Shown: piece by piece, positions 1 to 13,098 of the stretch
Position numbering within the stretch: position 1 is the stretch's first letter
How the letters are laid out: each line of letters begins with the position of its first letter
Assembly (NCBI RefSeq): GCF_004664715.2
Contig: NC_051069.1
Coordinates: forward strand, 14,198,226-14,262,225
DNA: 64,000 nucleotides
DNA from: Peromyscus leucopus
Lineage: Eukaryota > Chordata > Mammalia > Rodentia > Cricetidae
Direction: 5' to 3'
Notes under the pieces: generated by a model
Databases searched by the model: none
The model's input: only the letters and a program-made list of their open reading frames with translations
Told to the model about the DNA's origin: nothing
Position numbers and translations under genes: made by a program

Positions 1-2714
<2,714 letters not shown>

Positions 2715-2726
2715 TCAAGAGCCCAT
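2715..2726 (-). other. Minimal upstream ORF in HCN4 5' UTR (M-G-S-stop)
   Basis: On the minus strand, ATG GGC TCT TGA lies 117 bases upstream of the main start codon. The context is A at -3 and G at +4, so it should be recognised well by scanning ribosomes. A three-codon uORF would mainly lower main-ORF initiation and depend on reinitiation. Presence in the mature mRNA is very likely because it is so close to the start codon, but translation is inferred. Confidence 0.55.
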
Positions 2727-3161
2727 GATCGCGCCGGCTGCGCGCCGAGGGGAGGCTCCTAGTCCGGCCGCGGGTCCCCGGGTTCGCCGCGCTGCGCCTC
2801 CTCTCCGGCCCGGCTTGGGCGCGGGGACCCCACGCTCCCTCCCTTTCTTCCCTCCCTCCCGCGATCAGGGGCGCGGCGCGCGGCCCGGCTCCAGGCGCCC
2901 CGCCCCCGCGGGGAACAATGGGCGCGGGCAGCAGCGGCGCTGCGGCCGCCGCGCTCCGGGAACCGCTCCGGAGCGAGAGCGCACTGCCCGCGCGGCTCCC
3001 GGGAGTGCGTCCGGCGGGCGGCTGGGGCTGTCAGTGTGTGTGGCCGCCCCGGCTCTGCAGCCGGCCACCCGCGATCCCGCCTCGCCTCCTCTAGCTGAGC
3101 CCGGCGGGCGGGTCCTGGGGACTCCCGCCGCAGCCAAGCGGAGCCCAGCGGCCCGCCGGGC

Positions 3162-3260
3162 TTACATCAGCGGCCGCCTCTCCCGGAGCGCCCTCCGGCA
3201 GCGCTCGGGCTCCCGCGCCCCGGAATATTCATGAAGCCGCCGCAGCTCGCGGGTTGCCAT
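3162..3260 (-). other. Possible 32-codon upstream ORF near the HCN4 cap-proximal region
   Basis: An ATG at 3260 opens an arginine-rich frame (begins MATRELRRLHEY) of 32 codons ending in ATG-TAA at 3167-3162. A second ATG at 3232 starts an overlapping frame whose TGA overlaps that terminal ATG. It counts as a uORF only if transcription starts to the right of 3260, which is unknown. Confidence 0.3.
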
Positions 3261-3268
3261 AGGAGCGG
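3253..3268. promoter_or_regulatory. RFX-type half X-box
   Basis: GTTGCCATAGGAGC matches the left half and spacer of an RFX X-box (GTTGCCATGGYAAC) with a degraded right half. It sits at the upstream edge of the predicted 5' UTR. Binding is inferred from motif similarity only. Confidence 0.3.
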
Positions 3269-3330
3269 CTCCCGCAGCCTGGCCTGCCTACCTGGGCTTC
3301 TTAAAGGGGCAGCGGCGCCCCGGCCCAGAC

Positions 3331-5550
3331 AGAGGGGGGCGGGGGGCGGGCCTGATGAGGGGCGCGGGGCGGAACCTCGCCAGACCTTGGGGACCGAGGT
3401 AGGAGGCGTCCTTACTCTCTGGTGCGCGCAGTGATTTCTGCTGACCAAGGGCTGAGAGCACCCCCTAAATGAGGGCTCCTGCTGGGGCTCAAGACTGGGG
3501 GGGGCGGGGTTTCCCAGTCCCTCCCGCGAGCGTCGGGCTTTCCTAGCCTGGCCCGCTCGCTCCCTCTACGCTAGGGTCCCCGACCCTCCTCTGGGGAGGC
3601 GTGTCGGTCGCACGGCTGCGGAGCGGCTGCTTTCCCGCAACTCGCCTGGAGAGGGGGTTTCCGGAAAACGCTTCAAGTCCGGGCGGCTCCCAGGGTTTTC
3701 CTGAGCCACGGGCGGGGGGCGAACCCCGAGTGGGTCTTCCCCAGCGCGGCGCCGAGGGCTTGCGGGGAAACTCTCCAGGCGCGCACAGGGCGCGCGGGTG
3801 GACCCGGCCCTGCGAGGTAAGACTTCGAAGAAACGCGCGGGCAGCAGCAGCCACAGGCGCGGCATCCCAGCGGCGGACTCCCCACCTCCCACTCCCAGCG
3901 CCTGTGCCGGAGCGATTCGATGTGGGGTTCCCGGAGACCTGGCTGTAGCAAGAAGGCTCTGGGCAGGGTCCTCTGGCGACCTGGCACTCTGGGGGCTGGT
4001 TTTGAATCCCTTGCCCTGTGTTCCCATCCAATTGAAACAACCTCTTGTGTGCACCAGCATTAGAGGGTTCCGCCTCCACCCAGACACACTCTTTCCCCCG
4101 CCACAGCATCTGCACCGCCCAGCCCCCATTTGATCCCTCTCTGAAGGCAGTCCGGGATGTACCTGGGCGTCTTCTCTCTCCCTGCCTTACATTCTCAGCT
4201 TAAGGGCAAATCCCAGTAGCTCAGCCTAAGGTATAGCTCACCAGGTACCAACACTTTAGGACAGCGGAACACCCCACATTAGCTCAAAAATTGGGTGAAG
4301 GCGGTTCAGAGGGAGAGCTCGCCACAGAAGGTTGGCGTCTGTTAGTACAGAAAAGACCCTCAGCAGACGAGGACAGGAAGGCAAAGAGGAGCCCCAACTC
4401 TCTGAGAAATAGCATGAAGTTTAAATTTAAATTCTTAGCCTGCTTGTGTCTACACACATGTCCAGAGTGGGAATTTTGTAGGCAGCGGGGTTTGGGTGGT
4501 GGGCAGCCAAGTGGGGTCTTTTCTGCCCTACCCACTGGACCGCAGGACTTCGCATAGGGGGTGGGGATAACTAGGGTGATGACATCACCGGAGCTGGCAT
4601 TTCTACTTTTGAGCAGTTCTGAGCTGACAGTTTCCCGCACCGATGCTGGGAGGCATGATCTCTCAATGTCCTTGGGTCTCCTTGAGGAGTGCTCTTAACT
4701 GCCTGAGAGCCCTGTCTGCCCCGTGTATGAAGACCTTCCTTTAGCTCACTTGCTAGTGTCTCTATTCACCAGAAACCACTCTGCAGTAACCCAGCTGCAG
4801 GACGGCAGTACACACAGCGCATCCTCCCTGTCTAGCACCCAGAACTTGGTCATATCCCCCATTCTGGTTCTGATGGCTAGTGAGTCTCCGTTAATCTGTG
4901 CACCCATGACACCAAGAAGCCCATGTCCCTCTGGATTGAGTTCCTTGAGAGAAAGACAGGACTGACTTTGTCTCAGGAGCCTGGGCACCACCACAAGGGT
5001 GGACAAAAAGCAGATCAATTCTACCAAGAAGGGACCCTGGAAGTTAACTACTGGTGATGAAGAGAACCCTGGGGAAATGGAGGATATGACTAAGTTTCCA
5101 TTTCTTAGGAGCCACTGTCCCAGGCTGACTAGGGGCCTCCTGTTTCCTCTACCTCTAGCACCTCACTCACCTTCAATACAATTAGCGCTATCCATCTAGA
5201 GCCAGCTTTGGGTATAGAATTGACACTCAGGTAAGTCATAATAAGCCCCTACTGAGCCTTTCCGTGTCCTCCAGATATATGTGGTATGCTGGCAAAATCT
5301 GAGGATGAGGAGGAGAGGGAAACCTTTGTGGGCTCCATGTTAGGAGATTAGACTCATGCTTTGGAATAAAGGGAAAAACCAGCAGCTCTAAGACTATGTG
5401 CTAGAAGCTAGATCATATCTTCCCTGAGAGAGTTTTGGAGGCTCACTGAGCCTGGCCTACTTAGGGAAGACTTCCTGGAGGAGGGCATCAGATTTAATGA
5501 GAAACACGTACCAACCCAGAGGAAGATGTCTGCTGTCCTGCCCTATCACC
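3331..5550. other. HCN4 upstream flank, unique sequence
   Basis: The CpG-rich promoter fades out by about 3870 and the rest is ordinary unique DNA. I recognise no interspersed repeat and no coding exon. GC-rich open frames at 3543-4130 have no recognisable protein character. A GGACAGCGG REST half-site lies near 4260. Confidence 0.6.
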
Positions 5551-5555
5551 CTCGG

Positions 5556-5785
5556 CCTTATTTTCTTGAGACAGAATCTCACTGAACCTATAGCGGGGGA
5601 TTGTGGGGGCAGCCTGCAAGTCCCAAGGATCATCCTGTGTGGCCCCCACAGTGGTGCTGTGATTACAGACATGCACAACCACACCCAGATTTCTTTGTGG
5701 GGGGTGGATATTGAAACTCAAGTCCTTGCACTTGGACAACAAGCGCTCTTAACTGCTGAACCATCTCTGTTGTCCCTGTGACCAG
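5556..5785 (-). mobile_element. B1/B4-type SINE
   Basis: The left part resembles reverse B1 (TTGAGACAGAATCTCACTG). The right part ends in CTCTTAACTGCTGAACCATC, the reverse of the tRNA-like head of rodent B2/B3/B4 SINEs. It is an old diverged copy. Confidence 0.6.
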
Positions 5786-5997
5786 TACTCTATGCTTTAT
5801 TTATTTAAACTACCCAAAGTTGTCACTTTGTTGGCAGTGTTCTTGCTCCTGTTTGCAAACAAGAGAATTTCAGCCCAGAGAGGTTAAACAATTTACCAAA
5901 TAGCCTACAGCAAGAAAAGGTGGAGCTGGAATTCCAGCAAAGATCCCACAGGTCGAACTCTGCCTTCTTGCCTAGCTGCCTTTTCCAGGTGGAGAAG

Positions 5998-6838
5998 GGC
6001 AGGCACAGGTGCAGGAGAGGGGGCAGGCACAGGTGCAGGAGAGGGGGCAGGCACAGGTGCAGGAGGGGGGCAGGCACAGGTGCAGGAGAGGGGGCAGGCA
6101 CAGGTGCAGGAGGGGGCAGGCACAGGTGCAGGAGAGGGGGCAGGCACAGGTGCAGGAGAGGGGGCAGGCACAGGTGCAGGAGAGGGCACAGGTGCAGGAG
6201 AGGGGGCAGACACAGGTGCAGGAGAGGGCAGGCACAGGTGCAGGAGAGAGGGCAGGCACAGGTGCAGGAGAGGGCACAGGTGCAGGAGAGGGCAGGCACA
6301 GGTGCAGGAGAGGGGCAGGCACAGGTGCAGGAGGGGGCAGGCATAGGTGCAGGAGAGGGCAGACACAGGTTCAGGAGAGGGGGCAGGCACAGGTGCAGGA
6401 GAGGGCAGGCACAGGTGCAGGAGAGGGCAGGCACAGGTGCAAGAGAGAGGACAGGCACAGGTGCAGGAGAGAGGGCAGGCACAGGTGCAGGAGAGGGCAC
6501 AGGTGCAGGAGAGGACAGGCACAGGTGCAGGAGAGGGGGCAGGCACAGGTGCAGGAGAGGGCAGGCACAGGTGCAGGAGAGGGCACAGGTTCAGGAGAGG
6601 GGGCAGGCACAGGTGCAGGAGAGGGGGCAGGCACAGGTGCAGGAGAGGGGGCAGGCACAGGTGCAGGAGAGGGCAGGCACAGGTGCAGGAGAGAGGGCAG
6701 GCACAGGTGCAGGAGAGAGGGCAGACACAGGTGCAGGAGAGAGGGCAGGCACAGGTGCAGGAGAGAGGACGCACAGGTGCAGGAGAGGGGGCAGGCACAG
6801 GTGCAGGAGAGGGCAGGCACAGGTGCAGGAGAGAGGGG
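5998..6838. repeat. Minisatellite, about 37 copies of a 17-25 bp E-box unit
   Basis: Tandem units of GGCAGGCACAGGTGCAGGAG followed by a variable GAGGG-type run fill 840 bp. I count about 37 units. Length varies mainly through a G-run of 3-6 and presence or absence of an AGGC block. Almost all units keep CAGGTG; the exceptions read CAGGTTC (two units) and TAGGTG (one). Long open frames on both strands here only reflect repeat periodicity. There is no palindromic repeat or unique spacer, so this is not a CRISPR array. Confidence 0.97.
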
Positions 6839-7171
6839 AGTGGCTGAGAATGGCCTTGATGGAGCACGGAGGATAGTGGGGAAGGAGTGGAGAACATGTG
6901 TTCTCCTCTTCCCATCACCCCACCCACACCCATCCTTCCTTGCACTGCCTAGGAAGCACAAGGTCACCTCTGCTTCCCCCTGCTGTGTTGTGGATCTGGA
7001 TCTAAGAGAGAAGGGACTTGGTGAGGTTAGGCCTCCTCCTCTGGGGACTAAATATTAGTGAAATTCATAATAAGACCTGCAAGAATTGAAGTGAGGGGTA
7101 GCTGATTGTGAATATCAAGCCCAGACCCTATTTGCTTATGGATGAGAGCACTGTACTTGTTTAAAGAGGCA
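6839..7171. other. Unique spacer sequence
   Basis: No gene or recognisable repeat was found between the minisatellite and the next simple repeats. Confidence 0.5.
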
Positions 7172-7219
7172 GCGCCTGCCCTGCCCTGCCCTGCCCTGCC
7201 CTGCCCTGCCCTGCCCTGC
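7172..7219. repeat. (CCTGC)n pentanucleotide repeat
   Basis: About nine perfect CCTGC units in tandem. Confidence 0.95.
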
Positions 7220-7249
7220 AGTGCCAAGATTTTGGCTAGTTCTTGTGCA

Positions 7250-7250
<1 letters not shown>

Positions 7251-7333
<83 letters not shown>
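7251..7333. repeat. Compound (TA)n(GA)n(G)n microsatellite
   Basis: About 20 TA units run directly into about 16 GA units and then a nine-base G run. Confidence 0.97.
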
Positions 7334-7639
7334 AGAATAATGTTGAATATTTTAAGTGGAGTGTTGTCTCCTGTCGTCTCTCAGAAGGCTGTGTGTTCTA
7401 TGATAATATCCTTGCCACATTTTCTGTGTTAAAATGCCATTTTATGAAATCATAGTGCTGGGAAATGTGTTTGGTTCTTTTGTTTGTTTGTTTTTTAATG
7501 TCCTTGGCCAAATAACAAGATTTGGCATGCTGTTCTGTCTATGTTCCCAAAAAATCATTTTGGAATTGTTATTTGTCTGTGAATTCCAGAAGCTTGGGAA
7601 CCCCAGCTAGAAACAATAGAGAGTGGTGATCAGAAACAA

Positions 7640-7812
7640 AAACCTTGGGGTTCAGTTATCCCCTGTCACTTGCTGCCTGTGTGTGCCTTGGTCTTCCTCC
7701 TCTGTAAAATGGGTTTGACAATAATAGTCACCTCACAAGTTGTCATGAAGACTACACGAGAAAATGCACACGTGGAACATGTAATCCCACCTGTACTGAG
7801 TGCTTGGTTAAC
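7640..7812 (+). mobile_element. MIR SINE (ancient mammalian)
   Basis: TCTGTAAAATGGGTTTGACA followed by AATAGTCACCTCACAAGTTGTC is the MIR core (CATCTGTAAAATGGG...CCTCATAGGGTTGTTGTGAGG). It is diverged, as expected for an element older than the placental radiation. Confidence 0.8.
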
Positions 7813-9939
7813 ATCACATGATGGAATCCCCGAGCATCAGCCAGTGGCTGGGGAGACACTCAACCTTTGGCATCCACCTTTAGGTCATATGTTCATCTTA
7901 AAAATTCTTGTATGGATGAAAGAGGTGCTTTACTATACAGAGAGCTGTTTCTCTTAAGTTGACAGCCCTGGGAAGCCCTAGCTGGGTCCCCAAGGAAGAT
8001 CTTCTCTCAGGGATGGGCACTTACTTATCCTCCAAGCCCTGCAGGCAGCTGTCTAAAGTCAGGTCAGAGGCAGCTGGCTCAGAGGCCACTGTCTTGACCA
8101 TGAGCTCAACCCCCCCCCCCCCACACACACTGCTTTCACTAAAGACAGGAGTGGGGGGCTCCGGACCCATATGCTTCTCCATCTTTTTTTCCTGTGGGGA
8201 TCTGATCCTGCCCAGTATACCCACTGCTCTGTCAGGCTAGATAGTAAAGAATGGGTCACAGACACAGAGACGTCCTGCTGAGAGTCTTGACTTGGAGACC
8301 AGAGCTCTGAGAAGGAGAGCATCAGCAAGAACCCTTGTCCCAAGGCTTCCTGGTGAATACACTGGGAGGTGGTGGTGTACACAAGAGCACTGCAAGGGGA
8401 CTTATAAAGGAGAGTAAGTCAGCTAGCTGGTTTCTGACCAAGCCTCGGGGGCCCCATTGTGTGCTCAGGCCTCCATAGCTGTTGCTTGAGAAGGCTGATA
8501 GATGCCCTCGCTGGTTGAAAGCACGAGGTCATCCCAGAGGTATATGAGCGAGGGTCACAGGAAGTTATTTGAGATGCTCCGGGCAATGGCTCTCCTGAGT
8601 ACGGTCAAGGTGGACTTTCTGGAGGAGGTGATAAAGGAGGTGCAAGCAGTGGCGGGGGCCGGGGGCGGGGCAGAGGGAGGGATGAAGCGATGGGATGGAG
8701 GAGAATATGAATATGGAGTATCTTGTCAAGGATGATGCTTGCTGTGTTCACTCAGTGGAATTCACATCGGAGAGAGTGAGAGGCAAGCGCCCATCTTGAA
8801 GGGCTGCTTAGCTTTTGTCCTCAGCTGGCTTCAAGAGGAAATCTACTGTCTCCATACAAGGAGTGGATCCTCCTGGTCCCCTCCGCCCATCACCCTGCAG
8901 GCCAGCCTTGGGTCCTTAGCTCCTCGTCTATCCGCTTTCTCCCATCCCGTGCACCCACTGCTCCCCGGGGACTCTACTGGGGCGCGGGTGAGATTCTGGC
9001 TATAAAAAGTACCGTGAGCCAACATGCTTGCCCTTCCCCTAATCCCATTAAGGCAACAGTGAGCCAGAAAGCCTTTGCAGGCTCCTCTTCTTGTGGAGCT
9101 TGCCATCTGCTTTCTTGGTAGTTCTGCCTGGTTTCTTTAGGATCTAGGAGCAGAAGCGATTGAACTGTCCTGTGCTCCATCCCTTGCCTGGGCACAAGGT
9201 ACCACCTGGGAATCCTGAGAAGCTCCCATGTGCATGCAGCAGAGTCCAGCAGAGCCCAAAGCCCTCCCGGCTCCAGGCCAGCCTTGGCTCGCAGGTTCTC
9301 TCAGCTGCCTCCCAACTTGTGTACCCGTTGCTTCCTGGGGACTCTGCCAGGGCCTGGGTGGGGTCTCATGCCACCTCCTGCCCCTGGACGGGGTGGAGGA
9401 AGATATGCTGACAGCTCAACCAGGCCTGGACTATGTCTCTGTGTCCTGCCAGGGCTCCAGGACGTCTGGGCCACCTGGACTGGGAGCCAGGCTGGAGGAG
9501 GGGGGCACTGGTAGGGAAGGCCCCTGAGGTGCCAGCAGAGAGCAGCTGCCAAGAAGTAAGTAGAAGAGGCTCCTCAGTCTCAAGTCTGGATCTTGCCATC
9601 TGTCGGGGCTGCCGTGGGTTCAAACAGCCACACACACACTCCGGAGGGACCGTTTAAACAGCCTGGATTAGAGGCTTGAAGGGGTGAAAGCAGGGAGAGA
9701 CAGGATGAGCTGGCAGGGGAGCAAATGGAGAGACTCAGGGGCATGGGGACTGAAGACCGCTAGGGAGTGGGGACCCCAAGATGATGCAGGGAACAGACTC
9801 AAGGACTGTTGGGGACTCATGGACCCCCACCGATCCAGGAAGGCCATCTCACACTCGTGGCGTCCCTTGCTGTCTGTTCGGCCGTCTCCCTATCTACTGC
9901 TCCTCTCCCAACCCTGTCACTTGTCCCATCTCTTCGCCA
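7813..9939. other. Mostly unique intergenic sequence
   Basis: A 14-base C run (8109-8122) precedes a short CA run. A diverged direct duplication is listed separately. No coding exon or recent transposon was recognised. Confidence 0.5.
8898..9368 (+). repeat. Diverged direct duplication, two ~100-bp copies about 370 bp apart
   Basis: 8898-9000 and 9274-9368 share CAGGCCAGCCTTGG at the left, a GTGTACCC/GTGCACCC block followed by CTGCTCC/TTGCTTCC, and GGGGACTCT followed by a G-rich stretch at the right. Similarity was judged by eye. Confidence 0.5.
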
Positions 9940-10370
9940 CCTAACTATCCAGCAAATGTCCTGAGCACCTACTGCATGATGCTCTAAGAATCAGCGCCAG
10001 AGACTGTGGCAAGAGTGAAACAAGTTCCCTAAATCACCCAAGGCAAGCAGGGTCCAAGGGCATGTGGTGTGGCCAGAGGACTGGAGAGCAGAGGAAGGGG
10101 TTTCTGGAAGAGGGGCCAGGGACAGAGGCTTGAATCTGTCTCTGAAAAAGTCAAGTGCAATTTGGAGAGGTGGAGACAGACGAGTGGGGGAAAGCCAGGT
10201 GAAGGACACATTATGATCAGGGAGTGGCGGAAGGGGACCCATGAATGGAGATAGGTGGACAGGCCAGGAGCCGACAGCCACAAGGACACCAAGATGGCCT
10301 GGTTCTGGAAATAGTGGGGAGCTACTGGAAGCAATTTAAGGTACGATTTTGAAAGAACCATTGAACTGTG
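9940..10370. mobile_element. Possible ancient L2-type LINE fragment
   Basis: CCTGAGCACCTACTGCATGA at one end and AATAGTGGGGAGCTACTGGA at the other resemble segments of the mammalian L2 3' region. Diverged, and the orientation was not decided. Confidence 0.35.
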
Positions 10371-10789
10371 TGCCCTGGGAACCCAGGCCTGGGCTTAGCT
10401 GTGCAGAGTAAAAGCCAGGAAACAATACACTGAATCCCTGTTCCCTGGAGACCCGAGTGGAATCAAGGAGACAGACAGAATGCTCTGGAGTCATTCTGTC
10501 ATACTCCAGGAAGTAGAGTTTGGACCCCTGAGCCCTGTGGGTACACAGAGGAAGCCACAGCCAGCCCCGGGGTGCCAGGCTGGGAGCTGTACTCCCCAGC
10601 TCCCCGTGAAGCACATCTTTTGTACAGGCTCCATGGCCCAGCCTCCCTCCCACAAGCCCTGCACATCAGGATAACCTGCTATTACATGAGCCTTCCGCTG
10701 GATGCCTTCCAGAGAGAGACAGTTCCGCTGTGTAATGAGAGCTGTGCCCCCACGGGCCACGCTGTGGGGCCCGGAGAGCTGGCAGAGCC

Positions 10790-11400
10790 CCGGGGAGGGC
10801 CGTGGAGACCGTGACATGGCTGCGAGGAGGCGTGTGATGGACTGAGACGGAAGCTGTGACAGGGACGGTGGGTGACACAGGAGCCGGAGCAGATGCCACA
10901 GTAGGGGCTGTGACACCGGGGCATCGCACCGATAGGATCTCTGGAGGGGGCCATGACGGGGGATGATGTGACAGAGCCCTGTATGATGTGCCGTGACAGA
11001 GCCCATGGCAGAGCCTGCGACGGGGATCGGTGATAAAGGCTCTGACACAGAGTCAGTTTGGCAGAGACTGATGGTGTCATGGGCTGTGAGGGAGACAAGT
11101 GTGACAGGGGCCTGGGACGGAGTCTATGATAGAGGCTGTGGCAGACGTTGGTGACAGGGGCTGTGATCCAGGCTGTACTAGAGACTCGATGGGGCCAAGA
11201 GGAGCCAGGACAGGTGTCCGGCAGGTTCTGTGACGGGGACTGACAGGCGATAGTCCCATGAGGGGGGCTGTGTGAGGGCCGGGGCTCCCACAAGTCCTGT
11301 TAGGCTGCTCTGGGGTCTGTGACGGGGTCCCCACAGGGGATGTGAAGGGGGCTTGGGTGGGTCCTACAGTAGGGCCCCTGGGAAGGCTTTGACGGGAGCG
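10790..11400. repeat. Degenerate TGTGACAGGG-type repeat field
   Basis: A core of about 10 bases, YTGTGACRGGG, recurs more than a dozen times at irregular spacing (for example near 10852, 10904, 10965, 10990, 11098, 11150, 11228 and 11314). Copies vary by one to three bases, as in an old decayed minisatellite. Long frames on the minus strand (11293-10491) are rich in Ser, Pro, His and Cys because of this periodicity. Confidence 0.65.
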
Positions 11401-11959
11401 GAGACAGAAATATGGCTAAGTCTGGAGCCACAATCAGAGTTGGGACAACAGTTCCTGGATCCCGGGTCCACACTCCCACGGTCGACAGAGCAGTTGGCGG
11501 TGACAGCAGCAACACACAGGCCCAGCCAGGCCCAGCCATTTGTGGAAACACGGGCGGGCGGGCTGTGCGCTGAGGCTGAGATGGGAGACTTCAGCAGGGA
11601 GGCGAGGGAGGCTCCTTCCCTTAGCGCTGCCGCCGCTGCCGATGACAGTGTGTCTGTGGGCAGGTCCATGGCTGCTGTACTCTGGATCTTAAATGTTCCC
11701 ACAAAGTCACAGGTTGAAGCCGTGGTAGCCGGCATGTGGCACTTCTGGGAGGTGGTAGAGCCCTGAAAAGGTGGAGCCTGGTAGAAGGACATATCATTAG
11801 TGATGTGTCCTCGAAGGGGATATTCCAAAGCCAGTTTCTTGCTTTTTTTTTTTACCCAAAGCTTTGATGAGATGAGTAGCCTCTTCCACCCTGCACTCCC
11901 CATGGTGAAATTCTCTGCCACCACAGGCCCAAAGTAAGAGGGCTAAGTGACCATCCACT
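11401..11959. other. Unique sequence
   Basis: No recognisable gene or transposon. An open frame at 11353-11766 has no recognisable domain. Confidence 0.4.
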
Positions 11960-11974
11960 AACTCTCTGAGGCAT

Positions 11975-12050
11975 AAATTTCCCTTCCTTTCTGCTTTTTC
12001 TTTTCTCTCTCCTCCTTTCTTTTCTCCTTCCTTCATTTCTTTCTTTCATG
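11975..12050. repeat. Polypyrimidine (CTTT-rich) tract
   Basis: About 75 bases almost entirely C and T on the plus strand. It probably descends from the A-rich tail of the adjoining old SINE. Confidence 0.8.
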
Positions 12051-12145
12051 ATGGGCGTGAGGAGTCCACACTATATAGCCCAGGCTAACCTGAAATTCAT
12101 GGGCTGACGCCACCTCCTGTCCCAGCTTCTGGAGTAGCCAGTGTC
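12051..12145 (-). mobile_element. Old B1-like SINE fragment
   Basis: ATAGCCCAGGCTAACCTGAA matches reverse B1 (GTAGACCAGGCTGGCCTCGAA) but is strongly diverged and is followed by a CAGCTTCTGGAGT-like segment. Confidence 0.45.
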
Positions 12146-12479
12146 TGGGGCACTGTATTGAGACCCTCCTTTACAGGAAACTGAATTTGTCTGGAATTAC
12201 AGGACTGGCAAGCGGACTCCCACTCTGGCTCTCTGGGCCTTTGTTTTCCTGATAATGTTCCCTTTGGAGAGTAACTTACACAGCGAGCTGGGTGCAGCTA
12301 AGGATTGATGGGGGTCCTTGTGAAGCCACAAATTATTTATTGCCAAGCCTGATGGACAGTCTTCTGGTCAAGTCCATGATGAGCTTTCCACAGCTCTGAG
12401 CAATCCTTTCCCTGGTATGTGCAGATGCTTCTGTGAGAAACCAAACACAAGCTGGTATTGAACAGTAAATGAACTCGTG

Positions 12480-12670
12480 GTCAGGATGGCTAACACTTAC
12501 CAAGAGTTTGCCCTGTGCTCGCCAAGTGCTCAGCATGGATTAGCTCATGGAATCCATGCAGAAACTGTCAGGTAAGTGGTCTCATCCCCATTTCACAGAT
12601 GGTTAAATTGAGGTTCTAAAAGGTTGACTAAACTGCCTAAGCTCTGAGGTTAGACAAAGTAGGGGCCTTG
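12480..12670 (-). mobile_element. MIR SINE
   Basis: ACTTACCAAGAGTTTGCCCT, then CTCATCCCCATTTCACAGAT and GGTTAAATTGAGGTTCTAAA, follow the reverse MIR consensus. Confidence 0.8.
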
Positions 12671-12844
12671 GGACAGTCACACCTGACCTTGCCCTGGCCC
12701 TTATCCTTGCCTACCACAAATAGCTCTCTTACTCAGAGCTGATGTTTTTCGGTGAAAAGGACATTTGAACTGGATTGTGCTTACTTATATGTGATATTCA
12801 TTCTTTCTGTGGCATCTGTGGGACTATGACCACAAGGACTTTGG

Positions 12845-13098
12845 CCAGGTTTGTGGGGTTTTTTGTTGGTGGTGGTGGGGGTGGTGGTTGGTTGGTTTTT
12901 GGTTTTGTTTTGTTTGGGTTTTTTGGTCATTGTTGTTGTTGGTTTTTTGTTTTGTTTTGTTTTTCGAGACAGGGTGTCTCTCTGTAGCCCTAGCTGTCCT
13001 GGAACTCACTCTGTAGACCAGGCTGGCCTTGAACTCATCCGCCTGACTCTGCCTCCTGAGTGCTGGGATTAAAGGTGTGCACCACCATTGCCCAGCAG
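12845..13098 (-). mobile_element. B1 SINE with long G/T-rich tail
   Basis: 12962-13098 is a near full-length reverse B1 (CGAGACAGGGTGTCTCTCTG ... GGATTAAAGGTGTGCACCAC). Bases 12845-12961 are its expanded tail, made of GGTGGT and GTTTT runs. The open frame here is only low complexity. Confidence 0.93.

Noticed and set aside
3543..4133. 190-codon and 187-codon minus-strand ORFs upstream of HCN4
   Set aside because: The sequence is GC-rich, the frames overlap, and there is no recognisable domain or conserved start.
5998..6838. CRISPR-like regular array
   Set aside because: Units are contiguous with no unique spacers, and the host genome is mammalian.
5905..7058. Long open frames on both strands (up to about 350 codons) rich in Arg/Gln/Gly or Cys/Pro/Leu
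   Set aside because: They are produced by the minisatellite. Unit lengths vary, the same motif is read in several frames, and no start context or homology supports translation.
10491..11293. Minus-strand ORFs of 185 and 203 codons
   Set aside because: They arise from the degenerate TGTGACAGGG repeat. Composition is skewed to Ser/Pro/His/Cys and the two frames overlap.
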